DNA from: Blastobasis lacticolella | Lineage: Eukaryota > Arthropoda > Insecta > Lepidoptera > Blastobasidae | Length of the DNA stretch: 64,000 bases | Assembly (NCBI GenBank): GCA_905147135.1 | Contig: LR990049.1 | Location: forward strand, 9,751,428-9,815,427 | Direction of reading: 5' to 3' | Shown: positions 11,570 through 22,575 of the stretch, in pieces | Position numbering within the stretch: position 1 is the first letter of the stretch | Layout: each line of letters starts with the position of its first letter | Notes under the pieces: model-generated | Databases searched by the model: none | Told to the model about the DNA's origin: nothing | The model's input: only the letters and a program-made list of their open reading frames with translations | Position numbers and translations under genes: made by a program

Positions 11570-13080
11570 CTGTTTCAAGTATCCCATAATCTTCCCCATG
11601 GTGTTGGGGTTGTCCTTATTAAAACTCATCTTGATGTCTTCACGAAACTATTGCTTCAGTTTCAAATGAGGAGCGCAGGTTCTCAGGATCATGCACTAAA
11701 GCAGTATCAAGGAACGTCGAAATGATAATGTCTATAAAATGTATAACTTTGAATGTCAACTCTTTTTCGGAACTTTATATATTCTAAATCCAGGTTCGTA
11801 AATATCACCGGTAAAAAATGCACATCACTCCGGCGTTATTTAAATTCAGTCCGGCGTGTTGTTTAGGTTAGGCCAAGTGCTAGCCGGCCAGAGAGCGGTA
11901 TGTCACAATCGCGATTTGACACAGTTTTCAGCGTTGTTTATTTACAATTCACACAGTTTGGCAAACTTTTTCATACAATCGCGTTTATATTTCGCGCTTC
12001 GGACCCTGCAAGGCCGTAGGTCGAACATTCAACTTCTCGCCGAGAACCGGCTGAGAAACGAAAATGTTAGCTGTTCGTAACTAGTACTTCGGAGCTCAAG
12101 TTGTTGATTGAAACTGCCAGATGGCGGCGTAGTGCTTATAAAGGTTGGCTTCCAGTGGACGCCCCCCCTACCTCGCCCCGTGATCGCGCTGGTGTGCGTA
12201 GGCGTTCTCGTGTGGGGGAAAACACACACCCATACACACGACGCCATAGCGTTGCCTCGCTATGGCGGTGTTTGGCGTCTGGCGTTGTTTGCACCTGACC
12301 ATTTTTAATGTTTGTTCAGTTTATAGGCTGTATATTTAGGTACTTACATGAAAGGGTATATAATACATTTGTCACCTTGTTTATTATTTTATACTGAAAT
12401 ATTCCATGTTTTTTGTTTTTCTCTGAAATTTTGGGAATATGTTACTCTACTTCTGCATTAATTTGTTCCTAAATTTTTGTCAGATTTAGCAACAGTCCGT
12501 TCATTTTGAACCAGTTCAGCAACTTGTTCGCTACCACGTTTAGTTTGTGTTTGAGCATTTCGAGCGTCGGGGCTGTCACAACATCAGCTACGTCAGCAAA
12601 CATAAACGCGTCTGCTTCCGTTATATGGATAGGCAAATCATCGAGGAGCATGGAGAAAGTAACGTTCGAGAGAGAAGATCCCTGAGGAACTCCCTTCTCG
12701 GTGGTCATTCCCTTTGACTCTACCTCGCCGCACCTAGGCACTACATACTGACGCCTAGCATCCATGAGTCTGTCAGCAGTGACATCGCTGGGCCATCGAT
12801 GCCGTAGTGCCGTACCTCACAGGCGAGAGCGTTGTGGTCTGCTACATCGAAATCTTTTGAGAGATCGCAGCACAGTAGGGCTACATGCTTCTTACTCTCT
12901 CTAGCCTTCAACACAGACTCAACAACTTACCGCACCAACATCGTAGTCGAGTGACCCGCTCGATAGACAAACTGTCGATCCGAAATTGCGTTAGTTTGCT
13001 GGAGGAAGCATGTGAGTCTCGTGGTAACCCATATTCAAATATCTTGGCGACAACTGGGATATTTAATATTGGACGGTAGC
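11570..13080 (-). mobile_element. 5'-truncated non-LTR LINE (family A), copy 1
   Basis: On the minus strand, degraded reverse transcriptase runs from about 13080 to 12470: LLCCDLSKDFDVADHNAL, then GVPQGSSLSNVTFSMLLDD, then FMFADVADVV. The catalytic FADD has become FADV at 12589-12600. A long non-coding tail of about 0.9 kb follows to 11570. The tail and the last 150 bp of RT recur inside the DIRS element at 18302-21418, which supports a single element rather than chance neighbours. Within the tail the plus strand has GCTTATAAAGGTTGGC with an AGT-type initiator about 15 bp on. The element is probably jockey/CR1-like. Confidence 0.7.
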
Positions 13081-13867
13081 AGCCAGGGTCTTTCTTTTTG
13101 CCTTTTCATTTATAGATTTTAAATGATTTCGGGTACGCCTTTATCCAAGCACTCGTTGAATAAATCGGCTAGAGGAGTCGTTGAATAATCGTTGAATAAT
13201 CCGCCATCTGTACAAGTAACTCTGTTGAGTTGGCTTTTTTGCAACGTGTTTGGTTATTATATTATGTACTTCCATTGATGAAAACCTAGGGAATCGCAGT
13301 GACCTGTCTGCCGGCGGGCGCGCGGCCGAGAGCTCTTCGCGCAGGCGCAGGCTATGTCGGTGTTAAGTAGGCGACATACGTACTCGTATAAGCTTTAAGT
13401 ACGTGGTTTTAAGTTCGCGAACACGGCTCGACATGGGTGATAGACGCACGAACTAATAGTACGCGGTTTTTAAGTTCAGGCACTTATCCAGCTTGCTTTT
13501 TTATTAAATATATAAATAATAATTCGAGTCAATAGCTTGAATATCAGTCACTTTTGCAACAGAAAACCATTAAGTTAATTAACAATAAACTAATGTTATG
13601 CTCAAAACAACTGCACGAGGTACATCACAAAAAAATATCGGCTCGTGGCTCGCGGTGCTGACAGACGCGCAAGCCGAAGCCACATGTCGCGAGCTATGAG
13701 CAAATATCAAACATGTTGGATCGCCGGCGAACTTACTCGGCGGTTTTAAAGTACGCGTACTTAGGCTGACACACGAGCGAGAAAGGTCGTCGAGCCACAA
13801 GCACGCGTACTTACTAGCCCGTCTGTCAGCCACTTTAGGGGCACCGCAGTTGGACGCGGCGGAAACG
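13081..13867. other. Non-coding, locally GC-rich
   Basis: CGCGCAGGCGCAGGC and repeated GTACGCG/AGTACGTGG motifs lie in 13310-13830. I see no supported gene. Confidence 0.4.
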
Positions 13868-13921
13868 AACTGTTTATTTATTTATTTATTTTATTTTATT
13901 TATTTATTTATTTTATTTAAC
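13868..13921. repeat. (TTTA)n simple repeat
   Basis: About 54 bp of TTTAT/TTTTA units. It may be the A-rich tail of an old minus-strand retroelement. Confidence 0.85.
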
Positions 13922-14319
13922 ATGTTTGTTTAGGTAGTTTACCAGGCTTTTGTCGCAGTCAAACGGGCGCCCTGCTGGTGTCTTAATAAGATCGGTAACG
14001 TCGGTTTATTTTGTGGGATTTGCCATTTTCCGTATTAATTACTCGCCACATAGATCGGACAAAATTTAAGCCGCCTAAAATTTATTTATTCATGTAGTTT
14101 AATCTTTTGGTTTGTTATTTATTGTAGTGATTACTTACGGCGTCAAGTTTAGTTACAAAATCTTTATTGCTTGGGAAAAGTCGATAAATTTCTTTTAGAT
14201 GAAACAAGTAACTTTTTACGTTTAGGATTTTCTCAGTGACCCATGTTTTTTTACGTGGCACGTTCGGCTTATTTTCATATGGACTTTCATTCATTTTATT
14301 GGGCTTTCATATGGAGGCA

Positions 14320-14484
14320 GTTATTAATTTGGTTCACTAACGTACGTACGTTAATGATAGCTTCAGCGCGCTCATCAACAGTACGGTAGCGGTCGCGCAC
14401 CGCGGCCCAGTCCTCGGTGTTCTGCACGGCGGCGGCGAGCGCGGCGCGGCAACGCCAGCTCCGCACAGACTGCGTCGTGGTCAC
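14320..14484 (-). CDS. Possible coding exon, unidentified
   Basis: On the minus strand, after the acceptor-like ACGCAATGTAG, an open frame reads TTTQSVRSWRCRAALAAAVQ and then EDWAAVRDRYRTVDERAEAI before a GTACGT donor. Composition is protein-like and GC-rich against an AT-rich background. The donor phase would fit the Tret1 exon at 7287 (phase 0), so it could be an upstream Tret1 exon, but the sequence does not resemble any Tret1 N-terminus I know. The phase does not fit the neighbouring candidate exon at 14554. I do not recognise the protein. Confidence 0.3.
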
Positions 14485-14553
14485 CTACATTGCGTATCAC
14501 TGAGGACACGACGATATTCGTGGACTAGTGATCGATCGCAGTTGCAGACTTAC

Positions 14554-14636
14554 CTTGCCTCCTCATTCGAAAGTCCACTTCTTCATACAAGTTGTACACG
14601 GCGAGAAGGTCATGCAAAGATTTGCGTTCCGGGCTC
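14554..14636 (-). CDS. Possible coding exon, unidentified
   Basis: An 83-bp minus-strand segment lies between the acceptor-like TTGAGTAG and a strong donor AAG/GTAAGT. It encodes SPERKSLHDLLAVYNLYEEV followed by DFRMRRQ. The helical, charged composition looks genuine. Splicing to the next candidate exon over the 69-bp gap gives a stop in the resulting frame, so the two are either not joined or not real. I do not recognise the family. Confidence 0.3.
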
Positions 14637-14639
14637 CTA

Positions 14640-15590
14640 CTCAACTTATGCCAAATAAGAGATAATGTACTTTAATATGATGAAATTCTGGTGGATGTGG
14701 CATTATTTCATTGTTATCGATATCCTTTCATAATAATGGTCACACAAACAAACCACACCTCCATTTGCGTTATCATTTTATCAGAACCAAACCAAATCGC
14801 AGAAATATTATCTATTAGTAAAAATCATCATTATTACAAAGCGTACCTGCCGTGTCATTTACCGTGTATCACTGAATATGTAATTACCATTGGCGGTGAT
14901 GGTGTAGTTTTCCGTGAAGGTTTTTACGTGTGACGTAGTGGTAAGACGACAAACAGCGCGGTGGGTCACCGTCGCCGTAACTCCGTGACCTACCGCTGAC
15001 CTTCCTCCCATGCCTTCCTGCCTTAGGGTGTGAGCTGCACTTCCTTATATCCTGCAATTATGAATTGAATCATAAATTATTACATTTATAGTTTCTTATG
15101 TTTCACATTGCCTCATAAGTTTTTAAAAGCAGTTTATAGTACTGTGCGATTATTCTCTACAAATAAGTAATTTTTCAGTTATAACTTATTATCGTTATTT
15201 CAGGTATAACTGGATCAATTTTATCTCATAATAACGGTGTTTTATCTGAAAATAAAACACATTTGTCGTAGATTGGCAGACTCTAGCAGGGGGGGGATCC
15301 ATGTGAAGGTATTTTCGGGATAGTATGTTGAAATAAGGATTAGCCGAACAGTTTAACAGTGTATTGAGATAATAAAGCGTTATTAAAATAAAAATAGCAA
15401 ACAATAAAAGAATAGGATTAATTTAGGATAATTTCAGTAGCAGACATAATGTGAGACTACTAAACCCGTGGATCACTAGAAGACCCGCCACCACCCATGG
15501 CCTCCTGTCAGGCCGAATCTCAAGGTGCGCCATGTGATCTTTTCACTTGTGCCCTTGTACAAGTTATTCTTTGGTAGTCCCTTCTGTACT
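14640..15590. other. Non-coding stretch
   Basis: I see no gene; AT-rich with a short poly-G run (GGGGGGG) near 15290. Confidence 0.4.
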
Positions 15591-15633
15591 CAAGAAAGAA
15601 AAGAAAGAAAGAAAGAAAGAAAATACATTTATT
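15591..15633. repeat. (GAAA)n microsatellite, likely tail of a minus-strand LINE
   Basis: AAAGAAAGAAAGAAAGAAAG is followed by ATACATTTATTACACA. The reverse-oriented counterpart at 52640-52680 reads AATAAATTTTTCTTTCTTTC, a LINE 3' end with a TTTC tail. So 15633-15850 is probably the body of such an element in antisense. Confidence 0.55.
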
Positions 15634-15939
15634 ACACATAGCACACCACGACACAATAACAGTTACAATTACATACAAAGGACACATTAACATTTAAAAT
15701 ATCTTAATTAAGACAATATGTAGTCTCCCATGACACTGTCGGTGCCACAGCGGCTAGCGCAAATGGTACCCACTCAGCATGTGCTGTGAGGCGCAAGAAA
15801 CGACTCACAGCGCTGGTATTCTGTGGGCCCATTGTTTGGGTACGTCACGGGCGTTATACTACCTAGATAACAATAAATAAATACATAAAAATAAATAAAA
15901 AATATGTAGGTATAGTAGATTACAGCACGGCACATCTGC

Positions 15940-16170
15940 TGGTCGTTGCGCAATCCACCCGTTCCTGCGGCCTCGCTATGCCATGGTGCTGGCGGCGGGG
16001 CAGGCTGGGAGGGGACGCCGTCTCGCCCCGCACCCCGCCCAGCCTACCCAGCCACCACCCGCTGCCTAGACGCAACTAGATCCCACCCAGCCCAGCCAGT
16101 CTCCGCCTACTCGCCGGCGCATACGCATCTATCCGGATATGACGTAGGCCCAACTCACGTGGTTACGGAA
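15940..16170. other. GC-rich patch
   Basis: About 230 bp of C/G-rich sequence (GGCGGCGGGGCAGGCTGGG, CCCCGCACCCCGCCCAGCC). It contains an open frame of low-complexity composition. It could be a promoter-like island or a degraded repeat; neither is supported further. Confidence 0.35.
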
Positions 16171-16399
16171 AGCCGGGTCGGGTCGCGACAAATAAAGTAA
16201 CAATAAATCAACTATAGTGCTACATGCAGTGAACCTAATGTTTTGGTTATGGTGCCAGTGCTTATTACCCAAATTTTAACCCAATCCGAGTACCACTAAC
16301 AAGTATAACGAGTGAAATGTGCCGTACGGAACGGCTTGCTACCGACACCACGTGTCTGCATACCTGATGGTAAGTAATTATATAACAAGTATTACCTTA

Positions 16400-16422
16400 C
16401 CCTTTTTTTTTTTTTTTTTTTT
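16400..16422. repeat. Poly-T tract
   Basis: About 22 consecutive T, after GATGGTAAGTAATTAT. It is consistent with the A tail of a minus-strand retroposon. Confidence 0.8.
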
Positions 16423-16777
16423 GTATTGTCAAGCCTGGCATTGTATGTACCTACAGTAGGGCAGTTGCGTGGTAGACGCCGCGTAGATGTAAGTAAATAT
16501 TTACTCACGCTCTCCGTTATGGAGTACGGCTATGTGACGTAAGACAATACATCAAGACTTCTCTCTTCAATGAAGGAGCAGCTAGTTCCACGTTTTGACT
16601 CGTTGATGGTCGAATGCCAAGTGTTCGTTGCGGTTGTACGCCGAATATGACGTCTTCACAGTATTTCCAGCTATCCGCAAGGTGGCGCTTCGAAAGACAT
16701 TGCGTTTCTTAGTTAAAATGATGTCTAGGCTCATGACCGTCTACGACATATTAAATACTTACCTTTTTGGAGCTAAC

Positions 16778-16973
16778 TAGTTTGAGATAGGCCATAGCCT
16801 CCTTCAGTAAGATGAAGGAGGCTATGGATAGGCCCTATCTGTTTTTCGTTTACGCTTTGTCTTTCTCTTACCATTTATATCTCGGTCCCGCTCATCACCC
16901 CCGCTCGGCGATTCCCACCAGGCAGCCGCGACCGGACTGAGAATCCGCGGTCCGCGGTCGGCTTGCTTCATTG
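16778..16973. repeat. DIRS terminal inverted repeat, left
   Basis: The reverse complement of 22576-22729 aligns across its length (TAGTTTGAGATAGG, CTATCTGTTTTTCGTTT, ATTTATATCTC, CACCAGGCAGCCGCGACCGG, GCTTGCTTCATT). It differs by substitutions and by a hairpin of about 36 bp inserted near the outer edge. Confidence 0.85.
16792..16827. repeat. 15-bp-arm hairpin inserted in the DIRS terminal repeat
   Basis: CCATAGCCTCCTTCA and TGAAGGAGGCTATGG flank GTAAGA. The right-hand terminal repeat lacks it, so it arose after the two repeats diverged. Confidence 0.85.
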
Positions 16974-17002
16974 TGTCGAAAACACCAGGCAGAATTTAAA
17001 TT

Positions 17003-17092
17003 GTAAGCTTCAAATAAGGGAAGATTTTAATATGTGTTTTATTTTCAGGTAAAACACCTTTATTAAATCCTTGACCGTTATTTGAAGCTTAC
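17003..17092. repeat. 15-bp inverted repeat near the DIRS left end
   Basis: GTAAGCTTCAAATAA (17003-17017) is perfectly inverted at 17078-17092, 60 bp apart. It lies between the recombinase stop and the left terminal repeat, where DIRS elements hold their internal complementary region, but I cannot show it plays that role. Confidence 0.7.
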
Positions 17093-17570
17093 TAGTTTAG
17101 GACGTGTTTGTTATCGCCTGGTGATAGGAACGCCAAGGTGAAGTTTTATTACCTAAATATATGTTGGTAACTGTAGGTATGTAAGTACATATAGAGGTAC
17201 CTAGATTACGAATAGGTATGTAAAATACTTTGGATTCCACAGGTAACTAAATATAAGGTTATAAACTTTTTATGGAATCAATGATTAAGTATACTTAACT
17301 TAAAAGGGATGATGAGCATATTATTTTCAAACAGGATAAGGCAAATAGTTCAATGTTAGGTATAATAATGAAGTAAAACATTAAATGGAACATAAAAATA
17401 ATTTGTACTTCCTAATTCGTTGAATTAAGTATTTCTACAGTAAAATTAAATAAATAGAAATACTTTACACAGTAATTAGATAAATATTCAATTACTTTTA
17501 AACACAAAATTACATTTTAGTTAATAAAATCATAAGTAAAGAAACAGAAGGTAACATAACTAAACTTCCC

Positions 17571-18300
17571 TTAATTAACTGGGTTAAACAAGCTTGTAAC
17601 GTCATTAATATTGGCAGGAGTTTGCACTATCTCCCGTCGGTAGAAACGGGCAAAAGCCCGACCCCGACCCTACCTCCAGTTACCACGAGACAATATCTCA
17701 TCGACTCATCCGACCAATTCTGAGTGACCAAATGGGAGTGGCCCGCTTGCCTGTTTGCCTACCGAATGACATAAAAAAAATATTCTTCGATGCAACTGCA
17801 GATCGAAGGCTCCCAGGGGTAAACGAAATCCCCACTTCTGTTAGTAGGGTTTTGATCCACCCGGCTATTACTGTGCGTGAAGCTCCTTTAAGGTGACCCC
17901 TGGTATTTATAAAAAGACATGTAGATTTAGCGGTCCTGCGTCTGTCTATTGCAAGGTTCACTAAGTGGTTTAACCAGAATACAGGGTCAAAATTTTTATT
18001 AACAGGATTTGTAAACAATTTCCAGCTTGACTGTCTGTAGTTAGCGCTGTCGGTTTTCGAACCAAATATTGGCCATAACATTACGCTGTTATTCCCTTGA
18101 ATGAGATGATAAGAATCAACGGCCAATAGCGTTAAATCGTGGACACGTCTGCCAGAGCACAAAAATAATAATGTAGCCGTATGTCTAGAGACAGAGAATA
18201 GACAGGTGATTTTTCGCTTAAGCATGTACACAGGATGTCAATGTTCCAAATTGGTTGCTTCCGAAGTATAGGTTTCTTTAGGGCAATTGATTTTAATATG
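17571..18300 (-). pseudogene. DIRS tyrosine recombinase, frameshifted and split by a repeat insertion
   Basis: The minus strand reads ILKSIALKKPILRKQPIWNI, shifts frame near 18195, then gives TATLLFLCSGRRVHDLTLL with the first catalytic Arg box, and TPGSLRSAVASK with the second Arg box. At about 17735-17790 a fragment of the family S repeat (CTACCGAATGACATAAAAAAA) is inserted. Beyond it the frame resumes as DILSRGNW and ARFYRREI, with the presumed nucleophile Tyr at about 17640, and ends near 17571. Together these are the hallmark boxes of DIRS-group recombinases. Both the insertion and the shift inactivate it. Confidence 0.75.
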
Positions 18301-18301
18301 T

Positions 18302-21300
18302 GTCAAGTATTCATAATCTTCCCCATGGTGTTGGGATTGTCCTTATTAAAACTCATATTGATGTCTTCACGAAACTATTGCTTCAGCTTCAAATGACGAG
18401 CTCGGGTTCTCAGGATCATGCACTAAAGCAGTATCAAGGAACGTCGAAATGATAATGTCTATAAAATGTATAACTTTGAATGTCAACTCTTTTTTGGAAC
18501 TTTACATACATACATAAAGCTCACGCCTGTGTCCCACAGGTGGGGTAGGCAGAGACTATGGACCGCCACTTTGCTCTGTCCTGACACAATTCCCTAGCCT
18601 CGCATATATCCACAACTCTTTTCATGCATCTTCTTTTATTCTTACCACTTCGGACCCCAGCTATTTTGAGGACATTACTAATCTGATCAGTGAATGTTTT
18701 TCTGGGTCGTCCTCTAAAGCGCCGGTTTTCCAGATTTGCACTATATACCTCTTACGTCAATCTTCTTTCATCGATTCGCTCTACATGCCCGAACCATCTC
18801 AACATCCCTCTTTCTATTTTTATCACTACATCATCTTTCATGACACACCTTTCACGGATCACTATATTTTTTACTCTATCACTTAATTTCACTCCACATA
18901 CTCTTCTTAAGGACCTCATTTTCACCGCATTTATTCTACTTTCATTCCTCTTTTGCCATACCCAACATTCACTACCGTATGTTAGTGTGGGAAGCAAAAC
19001 TGCGTTATGCAAAGCAAGACGTGCTTTTTGCGACAAGCTTTTACTTCCCATCACACGATTAACGGCTCCATTCACTGCGTTACCCTTGTATACTCTTCTT
19101 TCAATATCCTTCTCTTACTTTCCATCACTTGTAAACATACTTCCCAGATACACGAACTCTTTCACTTGCTCAACGCTCTTCCCTTTTATTTCAATCGAAG
19201 TGACTGTCATGCCCTCATTTCTTTCAAACACCATTACTTTCGTCTTCTCCACATTTACTTTCATGCCTTTCCTTTCGAATGATTCATTCACAATATCCAA
19301 CATCCTCTGCAGTTCGCTTTCCGACGATGCAAGTAATACTTGATCATCAGCGTACAAAAGGCATTCCCATTCACAGTCCATAATCACTCTCTCGCAGTTC
19401 ATCAAGACAACTATCCATAAACAAATTAAAGAGCCATGGTGAAGCCACACATCCCTGTCTGACACCTTTAGAGATGCCAAACCAGTCTGAGCAACTACCA
19501 TTGATTCTAACACATGCACTAGAACCCTCATATAATGATTGTAGTGCACGTATAAGGCTGCCCTCCAATCCGAATTTGGACAGCACATCCCATAACATAC
19601 TCCTTTCCACTCTATCGTAAGCCTTCTCCAGATCTACGAAGGCGCAAAACCTCTCGGGTGGTTAGTCAGGAACTTCTCAGTTATGCACCTTAAAGAGAAG
19701 ACTTGATCCATGCAACCCATTCTCTTCCTAAATCCCGCTTGCACATCCCATATTCTCTCATTCGTCTTCGCTATCACTCTCTCTATCAGAACCTTTGCAT
19801 ACAACTTGCCTACGATGCTAAGTAGGCTGATAATTTTTTGCTTTCTGGTGTGATCCTTTACCTTTATACAGTGGTACAATAACGGCTTTGCACCAGTCTG
19901 TAGGTACTAAGCCTTGCAGCAAACATACACAACCAGGAAGCTACCAGCCCTTTTCCAGCCCTTAGCATCTCCACACTCACTCTATCATACCCTGCTGCTT
20001 TTCCTCTTTTCAGACACTTGATAGCATTAATCACTTCTTCCATACTAATTTCTCTCTCACAACTTTCTGTCTCAGGTTCCTGGTTGCGGTCCTGAACCTG
20101 AGACGAAGTGTCACTACATTCAAAGAGTCTTTCAAAATAATCCTTCCATCTTTGCAACATACTTTCCTCATCTGTCACCAAAATACCATGTTCATCCCGT
20201 ATGCCATCCATTCCCGAACTTTCAAACAATCCCCGCGACAAACGAACCTGTTTCCAGAACAGCTTCTGATTGTCCCGGAAATAGTGTGAAAGTTTCTTCA
20301 TATACTCTTCTTCCATAAACTTTTGCTTTAGTGCAACTCTTTCTTTCGTAATCTTCTTAACACTTTTATATATTTTTTCAACTTTCCTGACCTCATAATC
20401 TGTAACCCTCGCATCCGTTTTCATTCTAGCTTTCACAGCCAATACATCTAGCCATGCCTTTCTCTTTTTACATACTAACTCTCTTATTTCTTTATCCCAC
20501 CAATTATTCTGGGTCCCATTCTTTCTCACGCTTACCCCACAGACTTCTGCAGCGGTACTCGTAACCACGTTTTTAAACCTCGTCCATCCATCTTCAATAT
20601 TACGTTCTTCTTCCTCAGCTTGGAACTTTATTTTTTATTATTAGCTTTCGGAACTTTATATATTCTAAATCCAGGTTCGTAAATATCACCGGTAAAAAAT
20701 GCACATCACTCCGGCGTTATTTAAATTCAGTCCGGCGTGTTGTTTAGGTTAGGCTAAGTGCTAGCCAGCCAGAGAGCAGTATGTCACAATCACGATCTGA
20801 CACAGTTGTAAGCGTTGTTTATTTACAATTCATACAGTTAGGCAAACTTTTTCATACAATCGCGTTTATATTTCGCATTCAACTTCCCGCCGAGAGCCGG
20901 CTGAGAAACGAAAGTTGTTAGCTGTTCGTAACTAGTACTTCGGAGCTTAAGTTGTTGATTGAAACTGCCAGATGGCGGCGTAGTGCTTATAAAGGTTGGC
21001 TACAGTACACGCCCCTCCTCCCTCCCCCCATGATCGCGGTCGCGCTGGTGTGCATGGGCGTTCTAGTGTGGGGGTAAACACACACACATACACACGCCGC
21101 CATAGCGTTGCCTCGCTATGGTGGCGTTTGGCGTCTGGCGTTGTTTGCACCTGACCATTTTTAAATGTTTGTTCAGTTTATAGGCTGTATATTTAGGCTG
21201 TATGAAAGGGTATATTATACATTTGTCACCTTGTTTATTTTATACTGAAATATTTTGGAAAAATGTAACTCTACTTCTGCATTAATTTGGTCCTGAATTT

Positions 21301-21418
21301 TTGTCAGATTTAGCATTTGTCCGTTCATTTTGAACCTGTTCAGAAACTTGTTCGCTACCACGTTTAGTTTGTGTTTGAGCATTTCGAGCGTCGGGGCTGT
21401 CACAACTACAGCTACGTC
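18302..21418 (-). mobile_element. 5'-truncated LINE (family A), copy 2, inserted in the DIRS and split by an RTE
   Basis: 18302-18495 matches 11573-11765 and 20659-21418 matches 11768-12600, in the same order and orientation. The reverse transcriptase remnant reads LNVVANKFLNRFKMNGQ. The copy ends abruptly at about 21418, where DIRS reverse transcriptase sequence begins. It therefore reads as a 5'-truncated LINE insertion, interrupted at 18505-20649. Confidence 0.8.
18505..20649 (-). mobile_element. RTE-like LINE, 5'-truncated, 9-bp target duplication, nested
   Basis: The flanking 9-mer GGAACTTTA stands at 18496-18504 and 20650-20658; the uninterrupted copy of family A at about 11769 has it once. 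The minus strand encodes reverse transcriptase over about 1.8 kb: EEVINAIKCLKRGKAAGYD, KIISLLSIVGKLYAKVLIER, AGFRKRMGCMDQ, GVRQGCVASPWLFNLFMD, LLYADDQVLLASS with catalytic YADD at 19343-19354, then LTYGSECWVWQKR and MLRWFGHVERID. Several frameshifts break it. The 3' end is a TATG repeat (CATACATACAT on plus), typical of RTE-like elements. Confidence 0.85.
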
Positions 21419-22350
21419 TCTTGAAACGTCTGCTTGTCTTGGTGGACCAGGAAGTCGTCCAAGTAAACGATTATTCGTATGCCTTGATCTCGCAGAACTC
21501 TTGTTATCCTATTGGTTATGGAAGCAAAAACTTTCGGAGCTGTGCAGAGACCGAACGGGAGGCATATCACATGCAGCAGCTGCCCTTTGTAGACAAGGCG
21601 TAGAAACCAGCGGTGAGCTGGGGCCAAGGGTAAATGAAAATAGGCCTGAGACAGGTCGATCTTGCATAAGCAATCCCCTAGTTTGACGAAACCCGGGACA
21701 CTCGATATATTTATTAGTCGTTTAACCTTTTTAAATTGAAAATTGGGCGAACTAAACCATCGCTTTTCGGCACCAGAATCATTGTTGAAATAAAACTTGG
21801 GAAGCGCTGAACTGCCTCTTTGATTTTTCAACTGAGTTACTACAATCGACATTGCTTGGGATTCTGTTGTGCAATATGGGCCTTCCTTCAGATTTTGTAT
21901 GATTAAAGGCTTTTGGAGAACGGGTATGCAATATCCTTTTATTATTTTCAACAAGAAATTCGGTGCACCTATGTTTTTCCATTGCCTATGGAATTCTTGC
22001 AAGCATCCCGCCCTGAACGGTTCCGAGTCAATATTTTCGCTTTTTTGCTGCCCGAGTAAGTCTGCGGGCGGCCCGGCTGCCTTTGTTCTGGTAATGGGCA
22101 TTGCTGGGATCTTGACGACCACCACGTTGGCGAAATTATCCCCTTGTGCTATGCGTCGTGCGACGGTGAGCACTATGATTATGATTTCCAAAACCCTGCG
22201 AGGGTCGGTTGTTACAACAACCCTGCGAGGGTTGATTGTAATGACTGTAATTAGGATAGTGCGCTGGAGTGCAGCATCCGTAGCTGGTACCCTGCAAAGG
22301 TCCGTCATTACTAGTCGACCTCTGCGGGGGGTGACGTCCAGGCTTGACAA
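21419..22350 (-). pseudogene. DIRS reverse transcriptase, C-terminally cut
   Basis: An open minus-strand frame carries GYCIPVLQKPLI, CKIDLSQAYFHLPLAPAHRW, LPFGLCTAPKVFA and IRIIVYLDDFLVHQ; YLDD is at 21454-21465. The DLSQAYFHLP..LPFG..PKVF..YLDD series is the DIRS/LTR-type RT core rather than the LINE type. The frame ends at the LINE insertion just after KQTFQE. The first 90 or so residues are low-complexity and may be the upstream gag-like part out of frame. Confidence 0.75.
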
Positions 22351-22460
22351 CTCTAGCTTGCTGGGACCTTGACGACCACTACGTTGGCGAAATTATCCCT
22401 GTGTGTTATGCGCCGTGCGACGGTGAGCACTAAGATAATGATTTTTAAAACCCTGCGAGG
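22113..22460. repeat. Direct duplication of about 93 bp in the DIRS 5' region
   Basis: 22113-22205 and 22368-22460 are near-identical (TTGACGACCAC, ACGTTGGCGAAATTATCCC, CGTGCGACGGTGAGCACTA, AACCCTGCGAGG). They are 255 bp apart in the same orientation. An extra short copy of ACAACCCTGCGAGGGT sits at 22215. Confidence 0.85.
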
Positions 22461-22575
22461 AACCCAAGGAATATTATTTTAAATTAACACTAATTTAGTG
22501 TTATAATTTAATTTTTTTTCCTCCGGTTGTTCGAAAGATTTGGAGACAACCGTACGCGGCGGAAAACAAAACGCC

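Noticed and set aside
18690..19343. 217-residue plus-strand protein
   Set aside because: It is the antisense of the RTE-like reverse transcriptase on the minus strand.
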